A stretch of 64,000 nucleotides of DNA from Shewanella marinintestina (GTDB taxonomy: Bacteria > Pseudomonadota > Gammaproteobacteria > Enterobacterales > Shewanellaceae): positions 1-64,000 of the forward strand of contig NZ_JAKILC010000020.1 of the NCBI RefSeq assembly GCF_023283845.1. The letters are read 5' to 3'. The translations under genes were made by a program, and so were the position numbers. How positions within the stretch are numbered: the stretch's first letter is position 1; every line of letters begins with the position of its first letter. Shown piece by piece: positions 31,057-39,674 of the stretch. The notes under the pieces were generated by a model, which was not told the DNA's origin, ran no database searches, and saw only the letters and a list, made by a program, of their open reading frames with translations.

Positions 31057-32235
31057 ATGTTCAAAGCGACCCCAAATAATAGCCAAAGTACGCATAAATT
31101 TATTAAGAGTGATAGCAAGATGCTCAACCAAGTGTACGGTACTGACCAAGTCGTACCTTACTGGATAGCAGACATGGAGTTTCCTATCGCGCCTGCTATT
31201 ACTGCAGCGATGAATAGCCTTATCGATAGAGAAACCTATTCCTATGAATTTGATTCAGAAACGGTGTTTAGCTCGATTAGCCATTGGAATTACCTGCGTC
31301 ATCAATTAACTCTGGAACCAGCGAACTTCGTACAAGTACCTGGTGTGTTAAGTGCGATAGGCATACTTATTCGTGAATTTTCGGAAAAGGGGGATGGCGT
31401 ACTTATTCAAACTCCTGTGTATCACCAGTTCCGCCGTTTAATTGAATCGGCTGGCAGAACCGCAGTGAGTAATACATTAAAAGTACAGAATGGCCGCTAT
31501 GAGGCGGACTTTGAAGATTTTGAAAACAAGTTAAAGCAAGGCGATGTAAAAATTGTACTGCTATGTAATCCGCATAATCCAGTTGGGCGCGTATGGCAAA
31601 AGGCAGAGCTTGAGAAGTTAGTCACTATTGCTAAAAAGTATCAGACCTTGATTATCAGCGATGAAGTGCATGCCGATATTATTTTTGCTGGTAATGAATT
31701 TACTAGCATTACTGAACTTGGCTATGATCAGAGTATTTCGATTATTGGTTCGCCAGCAAAAAACTTTGGTTTAAACAGTATTTCAAATGGCTATATTTAC
31801 AGTGATAACACTGATATTAAAGATAAAGTTAAAGCAAGCGTTAGCTCTATGGCACTCGATCACGGCAATGCGTTTACTACCTACGCAACGATTGCTGCGT
31901 ATCAGCAGGGGATGCCGTGGTTTGAGGCGTTTTTAGATTACACCCAAGCTAACCGAGATTGGATCACCGAGTATTTAACTGTGCAATTGCCACAAGTTAA
32001 ATTCTACCAACCAGAAGGCACTAACCAAATTTGGCTCGATTTTAGCGGCTTACAACTCGATTCTACTGAGCTAAAAAGCTTATTGACTCAAAAAGCGAAA
32101 TTGGCACTAACACCAGGTACTTGGTTTGGTGAAAGTGATGAGAACTTTTATCGCCTCAATTTTGCCGCGCCACTCGAGCAGATCCAAGCTTCATTTGAAT
32201 TGCTAAATAGCGCAATCAGTCAGTTACAAAACTAA
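31057..32235 (+). CDS. patB: PatB/MalY-type PLP C-S lyase
   Basis: 392 residues, cytoplasmic, aminotransferase fold type I. The N-terminal VPYWIADMEFPIAPAI is the hallmark of PatB/MalY proteins, which cleave cystathionine and related thioethers. CNPHNPVGRVW and SDEVHADIIF hold the PLP-contacting Asn and Asp, and GSPAKNFGLNSISNGY holds the Schiff-base lysine. The C-terminal domain ends with RLNFAAPLE, also conserved. The gene lies between the two sigma factors. A short reading frame and hairpin separate it from the rhodanese gene. Confidence 0.9.
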   Translation: MFKATPNNSQSTHKFIKSDSKMLNQVYGTDQVVPYWIADMEFPIAPAITAAMNSLIDRETYSYEFDSETVFSSISHWNYLRHQLTLEPANFVQVPGVLSAIGILIREFSEKGDGVLIQTPVYHQFRRLIESAGRTAVSNTLKVQNGRYEADFEDFENKLKQGDVKIVLLCNPHNPVGRVWQKAELEKLVTIAKKYQTLIISDEVHADIIFAGNEFTSITELGYDQSISIIGSPAKNFGLNSISNGYIYSDNTDIKDKVKASVSSMALDHGNAFTTYATIAAYQQGMPWFEAFLDYTQANRDWITEYLTVQLPQVKFYQPEGTNQIWLDFSGLQLDSTELKSLLTQKAKLALTPGTWFGESDENFYRLNFAAPLEQIQASFELLNSAISQLQN

Positions 32236-32250
32236 TTATTAAGGTTTAGC

Positions 32251-32310
32251 ATGGCTCTACAAAAGTTAAAGAATTTAATTATTATCTCGCTAATTGTCCA
32301 ACTAACTTAA
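32251..32310 (+). CDS. Putative 19-residue leader peptide before the rhodanese gene
   Basis: ATG 32251 is preceded by AAGG at 6 nt. The frame encodes MALQKLKNLIIISLIVQLT and stops at 32308-32310. It is rich in Leu and Ile. Its stop codon lies inside the left arm of a hairpin that covers the rhodanese ribosome-binding region, the usual arrangement of a translated leader that controls attenuation. It could also be a tiny membrane peptide or chance. Confidence 0.35.
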   Translation: MALQKLKNLIIISLIVQLT

Positions 32311-32333
32311 CTTGTTTGGCTTAAGTTAGCGAG
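32286..32333 (+). promoter_or_regulatory. Alternative hairpins before the rhodanese gene
   Basis: CTCGCTAA (32286-32293) can pair with TTAGCGAG (32326-32333). CTAACTTAA (32302-32310) can pair with TTAAGTTAG (32321-32329). The right arms overlap by four bases, so the full pairings exclude each other. The GAG of the right arm adjoins the GAGAGAGGAG ribosome-binding site of the downstream gene. Confidence 0.4.
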
Positions 32334-32347
32334 AGAGGAGAACACAA

Positions 32348-32749
32348 ATGGCTCAAAACATTATTAAGGGCATTCAAGCGATAGCAGCTGAAGCTCGTGA
32401 AGTGGTAAAAGATATCAACATTGAACAAGCAAAGGCGCTTTATCAAAATGACGATTACGTTTTTGTTGATGTGAGAGAAGCATCTGAGCGTGACAAGCTT
32501 GGCGTTATTCCAGGCGCGTTTACTTGCCCGCGTGGCATGCTAGAGTTTTTAATTGACCCTAGTTGTCCGGTGCATAACCCTATATTTAATCTAGATAAAA
32601 CCTACGTGTTTTATTGCGCCCATGGCTTAAGGTCACTTTACGCTGCTAAGCAAGCGCATGATATGGGATTAAAGCCAGTGCTGAATCTAGCTGGTGGTTT
32701 TGCTGCTTGGCAAAATGAGCAAGGTGAAATAGAAACTAGCACCGAATAG
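32348..32749 (+). CDS. Rhodanese-like sulfurtransferase
   Basis: 133 residues, single rhodanese domain, no signal peptide. DYVFVDVREASERDKLGVIPGA and the active-site loop VFYCAHGLRSLYAA carry the catalytic cysteine, followed by VLNLAGGFAAWQNE. Such proteins move sulfane sulfur between acceptors; partners are not known. Its position after PatB, a sulfur-amino-acid lyase, suggests a link to sulfur release. AGGAG lies before ATG 32348. Confidence 0.85.
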   Translation: MAQNIIKGIQAIAAEAREVVKDINIEQAKALYQNDDYVFVDVREASERDKLGVIPGAFTCPRGMLEFLIDPSCPVHNPIFNLDKTYVFYCAHGLRSLYAAKQAHDMGLKPVLNLAGGFAAWQNEQGEIETSTE

Positions 32750-32865
32750 CTGCATGACTTTATCGTTAATGCGGAGCAAAACTCATGTGAACGCTAATAA
32801 TAGTTAAATATCAGCGAAAGCTAAGATTAAGCCATTACAATTGATTGATAAACAGATAATCGTTA

Positions 32866-33408
32866 ATGAATATAGAATCCATTTGGCAACAATACCGAAA
32901 TAAGATTAAAGCATTTCTTCATGCAAAAGTGTCAAATCCAGATGATGTTGATGATCTCTTGCAAGAAATTTTGATTAAGACTTTTGATAATCTGCACTCG
33001 GTACAGTCTGAGGCAAAAATTAAGTCTTGGCTTTATCAAATTGCCAATAACGCCATCATTGACTTTTATCGTAAGCGTGGTCGTGCAGCGAAAATTGAGG
33101 GCGAAGAGTTATGGTATGAACAAAGTCAGGAAAGTACTGAGCAGGCGCTTTCTCGTTGTACTGAACCTTTTATCAACGCATTACCTGAAGATAGCTCTGC
33201 TTTATTAACTGCAATTGATCTCCATGGACAATCTCAAAAGGACTATGCCGCTGAACATGGTATTAGTTATTCAACACTTAAGTCTCGAGTGCAAAAGTCT
33301 CGTGAGCGCTTACGGGGGCTGTATGAAGAGTGCTGCCATTTGTCGCTGGATAAACAGGGGAATGTTGTAGAGTTTGATCTTAAAAGTGGCAATTGTAAGG
33401 GCTGTTAA
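32866..33408 (+). CDS. sigZ: ECF sigma factor, SigZ type (copy 2)
   Basis: 180 residues. Region 2: PDDVDDLLQEILIKTFDNLH and SWLYQIANNAIIDFYRKRG. Region 4 with helix-turn-helix: LHGQSQKDYAAEHGISYS then TLKSRVQKSRERLRG. The C-terminus has cysteines (EECCHL and GNCKGC), as in copy 1, pointing to a metal- or redox-sensing tail. Only partial similarity to copy 1 outside the conserved regions, so this is an old paralogue rather than a recent duplication. No strong ribosome-binding site is visible before ATG 32866. Confidence 0.82.
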   Translation: MNIESIWQQYRNKIKAFLHAKVSNPDDVDDLLQEILIKTFDNLHSVQSEAKIKSWLYQIANNAIIDFYRKRGRAAKIEGEELWYEQSQESTEQALSRCTEPFINALPEDSSALLTAIDLHGQSQKDYAAEHGISYSTLKSRVQKSRERLRGLYEECCHLSLDKQGNVVEFDLKSGNCKGC

Positions 33409-33413
33409 TTACT

Positions 33414-33473
33414 AACCTATTGCAGCGAGACTCGATAATAAATCGATTTGATCGAGTCCGCTGTTAATAGGTT
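33414..33473. terminator. Long bidirectional terminator-like hairpin between sigZ copy 2 and panP
   Basis: AACCTATT (33414-33421) and AATAGGTT (33466-33473) enclose a further imperfect stem GCAGCG-A-GACTCGAT / ATCGAGTC-C-GCTG. Both genes converge here, and the last base touches the panP stop codon. Confidence 0.6.
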
Positions 33474-35119
33474 TAGCTTTGCGCGAGTTCTAACAGCTTA
33501 GGTAAGAAACGCGTATCGCTATTAGCTATTTGAGTTTGTTCGGTAAGTACTTGCTGTAAGATCTCATGAGTGGTTAATGGGTTTGCCAATACCACTCTAA
33601 ATACCACTGCCTTGATATTCATTAGCTGGTGGTTTTCTGGGTTTATTCGAGTTCGAGACACAAACGATGTACCTTGTTCACGCTGAGTCTTTTGCACAAA
33701 CTTGGTTAAGCCATCAAGCAATTGGTTAAATTTGCTCAATGTTTCAGTGTCACCTAATTCTCGGGCTTTAGCCATCGCGATTTGTACGCTGCGCGGCACA
33801 TAACGGTAGGTTAGAAGACACAGCTCTGGTTGAGAAACGAGCTCGAAATCAGCTTCTTCGATAATTAAGTCGGCAAAGTAACGTGCTTTTTCAAGGCTAT
33901 TATTGATTAAGATCTCATAGCCATCACGGCCAATCACCTTAAGACAAGCATGAACTAGCATCGCCATACCGGGGCGGGAGCCCTCTAACGTTTGACTACC
34001 TAAATCCTTTGAACCCTGACGTAAAATATATTCAGCATGATGCTTAATGGCATTGGCAAAGGTAGGATCTTTAAATAGCACCATCCCCGCGCCCATTGGC
34101 ACATACATCTGCTTATGGGCATCAATGGTGACAGAATCTGCGCGCTCAATTCCCGCAAGTAAATAGCGATATTTATTTGATAATAGACTGGCACCGCCCC
34201 AAGCTGCATCAACATGGAAGTGACAATTAAGCTCAGCCGCCAAATCGGCCAGTTCATTGAGTGGATCGATATTGCCGGTTTCTGTAGTGCCCGCAACACC
34301 AACAATTGCCATAACTTTTATGTTGGCTTGTGTAAGTTGTGAAGCGATTTCTCGCATTTTTACCACATCAACTTTGTTGTCGTTTAATGTCGGAACTTGA
34401 ATAATATTTTCGCGGCCCACGCCTAACAAATCGGCTGTTTTAGCCAAAGAATAGTGACCACGCTCAGAGACTAATATAGCCAAATCATCGTAGCCGTAGT
34501 GACGTAGACCTTTAATAAGCCCTTGCTTTGAAACACCTTTAAAATCACCATCAGCTTTTAATAGCTGATTACGAGCAGTCCACAAGGCTGTGATGTTAGC
34601 AACGGTGCCGCCAGAGCAAAATGCACCTAGCGATACATTGGCGCTATGCATCCAGCTTTGGTAGAAGCTTTCATCTTGGGTATAAACTAAGTGATGCATC
34701 ATACCTAGAACTTGGCGCTCTAGAGGTGTGAATGCTTTAGATGTCTCAATTTTGACCAAGTTCTGATTAAGGCCAACCATCATTTTTGATAGTGGTAACA
34801 CAAAGTAAGGTAGCGCTGAAGTCATGTGACCAATAAAGCTAGGCGCCGAAGTATGCACTGAATGAGCAACGAGCGTCTTCATCATATTGTCGGCATAATC
34901 AGACACAAACTGCGGTGATGCAGGGATATGGTATTGCTGAAAATCTAATTCGACTTCTGAAAGTGGCTTTTCTACTGCAACAACGCTCTCTTGCAAAAAA
35001 CCCATAAGGTTTTGCGAGATATTCTGTTCAATCACACTAAGGGTTGAGTCTGGAGCTTCTGGAACTGTAAAAATTCGCAGTAATGCCTCTTCAGAAGCGG
35101 TCGCTTGTCTTAGTGTCAT
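33473..35119 (-). CDS. panP: PLP-dependent aspartate 1-decarboxylase PanP (group II decarboxylase)
   Basis: 548 residues, cytoplasmic. The fold matches group II amino-acid decarboxylases: GAFCSGGTVANITAL, HFHVDAAWGGASLL (PLP contacts) and SVTIDAHKQMYVPMGAG with the Schiff-base lysine. Length and overall pattern fit PanP, the Vibrio/Shewanella enzyme that makes beta-alanine from aspartate for coenzyme A and replaces pyruvoyl PanD. Other group II decarboxylases such as glutamate decarboxylase are possible, but the N-terminal QASFIGHMTSALP-type region (here PSFIGHMTSALPYF) favours PanP. Monocistronic. Confidence 0.78.
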   Translation of the reverse strand: MTLRQATASEEALLRIFTVPEAPDSTLSVIEQNISQNLMGFLQESVVAVEKPLSEVELDFQQYHIPASPQFVSDYADNMMKTLVAHSVHTSAPSFIGHMTSALPYFVLPLSKMMVGLNQNLVKIETSKAFTPLERQVLGMMHHLVYTQDESFYQSWMHSANVSLGAFCSGGTVANITALWTARNQLLKADGDFKGVSKQGLIKGLRHYGYDDLAILVSERGHYSLAKTADLLGVGRENIIQVPTLNDNKVDVVKMREIASQLTQANIKVMAIVGVAGTTETGNIDPLNELADLAAELNCHFHVDAAWGGASLLSNKYRYLLAGIERADSVTIDAHKQMYVPMGAGMVLFKDPTFANAIKHHAEYILRQGSKDLGSQTLEGSRPGMAMLVHACLKVIGRDGYEILINNSLEKARYFADLIIEEADFELVSQPELCLLTYRYVPRSVQIAMAKARELGDTETLSKFNQLLDGLTKFVQKTQREQGTSFVSRTRINPENHQLMNIKAVVFRVVLANPLTTHEILQQVLTEQTQIANSDTRFLPKLLELAQS

Positions 35120-35345
35120 TGGGCTATCAATCTCTACTTATCGCGCTGTTATTACAGCCTTTCAAAATGGGAGGCCACTTTACTTTATGCTGTTTAGTGC
35201 TTCAAGCATAAAAACCATAATGGCTAGTCTTACACCTATTGGTATTACATTAAATAGACTATCTCAGTTAGCGCAAGAGTAAAAGGGCTAGGGGCAATGC
35301 TGGCGATGAAAGAGAAGGGGGCGCCACTATGCGCCCAAATAATGA

Positions 35346-36500
35346 TTATTTATTCGTAGCTAATGCATACAAGGCGGCGATATTTTTAGAAGTACAGTAA
35401 AGGTTATGCTTAGCACTGGCTAACACTTCGGCTAATGGTAATGCTCTTGGAGTAATAGAGAACAAAGCGTCAATACCATGTTGTAGTAAAATGTTAGCAT
35501 CATCACTTACGCAACCTGCAATAGCGATAACCTTAATATGTTGTGCTTTGGCAACTGCCGCCACACCCATTGGCGTCTTACCGTGTAAGGTTTGACTATC
35601 AAGACGTCCTTCACCTGTTATCACTAGATCGGCACCTTTAACTGCTTTAGCTAAGTTAACTGTTTGCATTACAATATCTATGCCCGGTTTTAGTTCGGCG
35701 CCTAAGAAGGCCATTACGCCTAAGCCCATACCGCCTGCAGCACCCGCTCCAGGATAGCTTCGGTTATCGACAATGCCAGTTTGGGCGATAATATCTGCAT
35801 AGTGGGCTAGGGCTGTGTCGAGTTGCTCAACCATTTTTGGCGTCGCGCCTTTTTGTGGGCCAAAAATGGCGGACGCCCCTTTTTCTCCGCACAATGGATT
35901 GTTAACGTCACAAGCGACTTCAAAACTACACTTTGCAATAAGTGGATGAAGATCTGTTAAATCAATTGCTGCTAGTTGTGCTAATGCTGCACCACCACTT
36001 GTTATGGCTTTACCTGATGCATCAAGTAAATGAGCGCCGATAGCTTGTGCCATACCCGCGCCGCCATCGTTTGTTGCGCTGCCACCAAGGCCAATAATGA
36101 TGTGTTCAATGCCGCGGTTTAAGGCATCTACAATAAGTTCCCCTGTACCATAGCTTGTGGTGACAAGTGGATTGCGATCACTCAGGGCTGCTAAATGTAA
36201 GCCTGACGCCGCGGCCATTTCGATAACAGCAGTCTTTTTATTATTAGGATGGTTATTGCCTAAAATGCCGTAAAAGGCTTGAACCTTGTTTCCTAAAGGG
36301 CCAGTTACGTTGACTTTGATTATGCTACCTTGAGTGGCATCAACCATAGATTGCACGGTACCTTCACCACCATCTGCGACAGGCATTTTGACGTACTCGG
36401 CATTAGGTAGCACTGTGCGAAACCCTCGTTCTATCTCATTTGCCACTTCCATTGCGGTTAAGCTTTCTTTAAATGAGTCTGGGGCTATCACAATTTTCAT
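35346..36500 (-). CDS. garK: Glycerate kinase
   Basis: 384 residues, GarK/GlxK family, cytoplasmic. It starts MKIVIAPDSFKESLTAMEVA, the hallmark of the family, then MPVADGGEGTV and MAAASGLHLA. The middle has IIGLGGSATNDGGAGMAQAI and the C-terminal part TGEGRLDSQTLHGKTPMGVA. It phosphorylates glycerate to 2- (or 3-) phosphoglycerate. ATG 36500 follows AGGAAAACCC and is preferred to the upstream start at 36551. It lies downstream of the GntP permease on the same strand, with a hairpin between them, and near a CdaR regulator. Confidence 0.93.
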   Translation of the reverse strand: MKIVIAPDSFKESLTAMEVANEIERGFRTVLPNAEYVKMPVADGGEGTVQSMVDATQGSIIKVNVTGPLGNKVQAFYGILGNNHPNNKKTAVIEMAAASGLHLAALSDRNPLVTTSYGTGELIVDALNRGIEHIIIGLGGSATNDGGAGMAQAIGAHLLDASGKAITSGGAALAQLAAIDLTDLHPLIAKCSFEVACDVNNPLCGEKGASAIFGPQKGATPKMVEQLDTALAHYADIIAQTGIVDNRSYPGAGAAGGMGLGVMAFLGAELKPGIDIVMQTVNLAKAVKGADLVITGEGRLDSQTLHGKTPMGVAAVAKAQHIKVIAIAGCVSDDANILLQHGIDALFSITPRALPLAEVLASAKHNLYCTSKNIAALYALATNK

Positions 36501-36574
36501 GGGTTTTCCTATTGGTAGTCTGTCAGATTCAACGTTGAGGCAGACTAGCATTGAGGTATTTAAAGGAGTTGAAG

Positions 36575-36609
36575 CTTGGCGAGCTTAATATCGTTTAGCG
36601 CTCGCCAAG
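36575..36609 (-). terminator. Intercistronic hairpin between gntP and garK
   Basis: A perfect 10-bp inverted repeat, CTTGGCGAGC (36575-36584) and GCTCGCCAAG (36600-36609), in the 126-bp gap after the permease stop. There is no T run, so it more likely modulates transcript levels than ends transcription outright. Confidence 0.5.
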
Positions 36610-36626
36610 TTAGGTGCAGTGGTTAG

Positions 36627-37985
36627 TTATAGTAGGACTAAGCTTAGTAGGTATACCATCGCCATTGCGGTCACACCTTGGATCAGTGTCGCCATTGTTT
36701 GCGCCTTATAAGCTTGTTTAACACTCATACGGCTAAACTGAGTGACCACCCAAAAGAAGCTGTCATTTGCGTGAGAGACTGTCATTGCACCTGCACCAAT
36801 CGCCATAACGGTCAGAACACGGCCCATATCGCTGGCAAGACCAATATCACCTAGCATAGGTGCGACTAATGCTGATGTTGCCACTAATGCAACAGTTGAT
36901 GAGCCTTGAGCTGATTTAAGCGCTGCAGCCACCACAAACGGCATAAAGATACCAATACCTAAAGCAGATAGTGACTCACCTAAGAAGGTACCAATATCAG
37001 TGGCTTTTAATACTGCACCAAATGCACCACCGGCACCGGTGATAAGTAAGATTGGCGCAGCTACCACTAAGCCTTGGCTAATGCGGTCGCTAAACTCTTT
37101 AATTTTATCGTCACCTTTTAATAGTGATAATGACAACAATAGACCAATCATTAAGGCGTTAACAGGCTGACCTAAGAAGGCTAAAAACTCAAATAACATG
37201 CCATCGCCAATAGGCGCTGATGGGAAGTTAGCGATAGAGCCTAAACAGATAAGTAAAATCGGTACAAAAATAGGTGCAAATGCGCGAGTAGGGCTTGGAA
37301 GTTCGCCGTAAGCTTGCTTTAGATTATCAAAGTCTTCTTTTTGATTTAGTAATTCTTCAGCACCTTCACCATCTGGTTGCGTGTTAGCAAAACGGTTAGC
37401 CCATAAAGTACCGGCTAGCGCGGCTACGGCTGCGACAAAAATACCTACAAAAATCACTAAACCAAGATTTGACTCAAGGCCTAAGTTACCCGCTGCTGCA
37501 ATTGGACCGGGTGTTGGTGGTACAAAGGTGTGAGTGGCGTAAAGACCTGTTGCTAGAGCGACGCTCATTGATACACTCGAGACCTTCATTCGGTTGGCCA
37601 TCGATTGTTTTAGTGAGTTTAAGATTACAAAGCCAGAGTCACAAAATACAGGGATAGAAACGATATAACCAATGATTGACATGGTTAATGTTGGGAAGCG
37701 TTTGCCTAGTACTTTAATGACGACATCGGCCATGGTAATGGCTGCGCCGCTTTTTTCCAGAATCGTACCTATGATGGTACCTAATACGATAACTAAACCA
37801 ATGTAGCCTAAAATCCCCCCAAAACCTGAAGTTATCGTTTTAGCGATATCGGCACTTGGTAAACCGTAGGCAAAAGCGGCTAAGAACGACGCTAAGATCA
37901 AGGTCAAAAATGGATGGAGTTTAAATTTAGCAGTAGCAATAACGATAAACGCGATCACTGCCAGCAAGATCAGTACTAAGCTCAT
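36627..37985 (-). CDS. GntP family permease (gluconate/glycerate-type)
   Basis: 452 residues, inner-membrane symporter of the GntP family with about 12 hydrophobic segments. SIPVFCDSGFVILNSLKQSM and ATHTFVPPTPGPIAAAG are the two family signatures, and the C-terminal LKSAQGSSTVALVATSALVA is conserved as well. The family carries gluconate, fructuronate and glycerate; linkage to glycerate kinase makes glycerate the best guess here. The start has AGGGATACCC-type sequence upstream. Probably the first gene of a gntP-garK operon controlled by CdaR. Confidence 0.88.
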   Translation of the reverse strand: MSLVLILLAVIAFIVIATAKFKLHPFLTLILASFLAAFAYGLPSADIAKTITSGFGGILGYIGLVIVLGTIIGTILEKSGAAITMADVVIKVLGKRFPTLTMSIIGYIVSIPVFCDSGFVILNSLKQSMANRMKVSSVSMSVALATGLYATHTFVPPTPGPIAAAGNLGLESNLGLVIFVGIFVAAVAALAGTLWANRFANTQPDGEGAEELLNQKEDFDNLKQAYGELPSPTRAFAPIFVPILLICLGSIANFPSAPIGDGMLFEFLAFLGQPVNALMIGLLLSLSLLKGDDKIKEFSDRISQGLVVAAPILLITGAGGAFGAVLKATDIGTFLGESLSALGIGIFMPFVVAAALKSAQGSSTVALVATSALVAPMLGDIGLASDMGRVLTVMAIGAGAMTVSHANDSFFWVVTQFSRMSVKQAYKAQTMATLIQGVTAMAMVYLLSLVLL

Positions 37986-38160
37986 AGGGTATCCCTGTAT
38001 GGGTATTTTTTATTTATATGTAAGGTTTTGTTGTTTAAGCCAAATTGGGAGCACTGTATGAAAGGTGCTGACCAAGGTATTTCAGGCCAAAATATTATGC
38101 GGTGATGAAATGAAAATTTCTTTGGCTGTAGTCACTAATTTTAAATGTTAAAAGTCATAT

Positions 38161-38182
38161 TTTTTGTGCGTGCGCACAAAAA
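38161..38182. promoter_or_regulatory. 22-bp inverted repeat upstream of gntP, candidate CdaR operator
   Basis: TTTTTGTGCG and CGCACAAAAA around TG. It lies about 175-200 bp before the gntP start, in the 419-bp gap between gntP and cdaR. The T/A order is opposite to an intrinsic terminator read from cdaR, which favours a protein-binding site. The rest of the gap shows no gene. Confidence 0.45.
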
Positions 38183-38404
38183 GTGTTTTGAAAACAAATA
38201 TCAATCGTTTGAGTTTTCGGTGGCATTATCCGTATCTTTGCATTATAAAATGTACAACTTATTTAACGAACAGCATTTTTAACGGTAATAACAGCCTTTA
38301 GCTATTAACGGTATTTTATTTGCGAAGATGGCGGTTAAATCAGACACCTTTGTTATTCATAACTTTAGGTTGTTAGCACTGGTTTTATTCATTAAATCGA
38401 ATTA

Positions 38405-39571
38405 TTAGCTGCTTTCGCTTAACACCACTTGACCAATATAAAGTTGCAAAAGCCCATCGAGTTGATTGATATTGGTACCCGTGATCCTCTGGATTTTTTC
38501 GAGCCGGTAGCGCAATGTATTTCGATGAATAAAAAGTACATTGGCACATTGCTGTAAGTCACCAAAGTGCTGCAGATAGGCCGTTAAGGTTTTAATTAGT
38601 TGGCCACTTTTATCTGCAATGAGTAAAGCTTGGTAAGGGGAGAGTAGTTCCTTACCGCGCCAGTTATCCTTTAGACCAGATAGCAATACAGACAATGAAT
38701 AATCTTCGTACAGGTATTTACTTTGCTTAGGTTGCATTTGTTGACCAATAACTAGGGTTTCTAGAGCGGTTTGGTATGAACGGTTAAGATCTTCAGCTGC
38801 AGGGAAATAATGACCAAGTGATATTTTTAGGCGGCTAACAAGTGTTTTGGGCAGCCGAGCAAGTAATTGGTCTATACGTTCGCTTTCTAGAACGGGGTCC
38901 CAGGTTTTACCATCAAGAAAGGCGGGCTTTAAAATTACGAGTTCGGTCATTGAAGTCATCGCGACCAAATTACCTCTTGAAGGGTTCTCTAATAGGTGGA
39001 GAACTTGTTTTAACATTGAATTTGCAGCAACCTCTTCTTCATCGGCTTGGACTTTTATAAGAGCGACAACCCTAGGTGCATCAAGATCGATACTCAGCTG
39101 AGAGGCCCAGTTCCGCTGATGGGAGGTAAATGGTCCCTCCGTTTTGATCAATTCAATGATCAATTCCTCTTTTTGTCGATAGTGCCACTGGGCTTGTTCT
39201 ATAGTGTTAGCTTGCTCTACGATAATTTCGGCTGTCATTTTGAGTAGTTCACCATAACTGCGTAACTTTTCAGGTTCACCTGTAATGCCGATGACGCCAA
39301 TGATATCGCCTTTATAGTGCAATGGCAGGTTGATCCCAGGTTTCACGCCTTGGAGGGTACCTGTACTTTGTGCGCTAATCTCAACCGTGCGCTGCTGGCT
39401 GATGGCAAGCAATGCGCCTTCATGGATGGCGCCAATACGATGAGATTCACCAGAGCCTAAAATGACGCCATGATTGTTCATCACATTAATATTGTGACCA
39501 ATAATTTTCATCGTACGTTTAACGATTTGTCTCGCTAGGGCGCCATCTAAAAAGTACACGTGGGTTCTCAC
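38405..39571 (-). CDS. cdaR: CdaR family sugar-diacid/glycerate regulator
   Basis: 388 residues. The N-terminal putative sugar-diacid recognition domain reads ARQIVKRTMKIIGHNINVMN then GVILGSGESHRIGAIHEGAL and PLHYKGDIIGVIGITGEPE. The C-terminal PucR-type helix-turn-helix has NVLFIHRNTLRYRLEKIQRI. CdaR activates uptake and use of glucarate, galactarate and glycerate in enteric bacteria, which fits its gntP-garK neighbours. The start is uncertain: GTG 39571, or GTG 39559 (four codons later), which has a GAGAA signal and gives an N-terminus closer to CdaR. Confidence 0.88.
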   Translation of the reverse strand: MRTHVYFLDGALARQIVKRTMKIIGHNINVMNNHGVILGSGESHRIGAIHEGALLAISQQRTVEISAQSTGTLQGVKPGINLPLHYKGDIIGVIGITGEPEKLRSYGELLKMTAEIIVEQANTIEQAQWHYRQKEELIIELIKTEGPFTSHQRNWASQLSIDLDAPRVVALIKVQADEEEVAANSMLKQVLHLLENPSRGNLVAMTSMTELVILKPAFLDGKTWDPVLESERIDQLLARLPKTLVSRLKISLGHYFPAAEDLNRSYQTALETLVIGQQMQPKQSKYLYEDYSLSVLLSGLKDNWRGKELLSPYQALLIADKSGQLIKTLTAYLQHFGDLQQCANVLFIHRNTLRYRLEKIQRITGTNINQLDGLLQLYIGQVVLSESS

Positions 39572-39674
39572 TAAAAGGAAGTTAATTAAAGTGCTATTAC
39601 AGTGCCTTAAACGAAGCTAATGTGGCAGTCATTTTTTAGGTTATTGTGAGCTTACAAGTATTTGCTGGTGTCGA

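Noticed and set aside
38161..38182. Reading the palindrome as the cdaR transcription terminator
   Set aside because: It is 240 bp past the cdaR stop and the T/A order is opposite to an intrinsic terminator on the minus strand.
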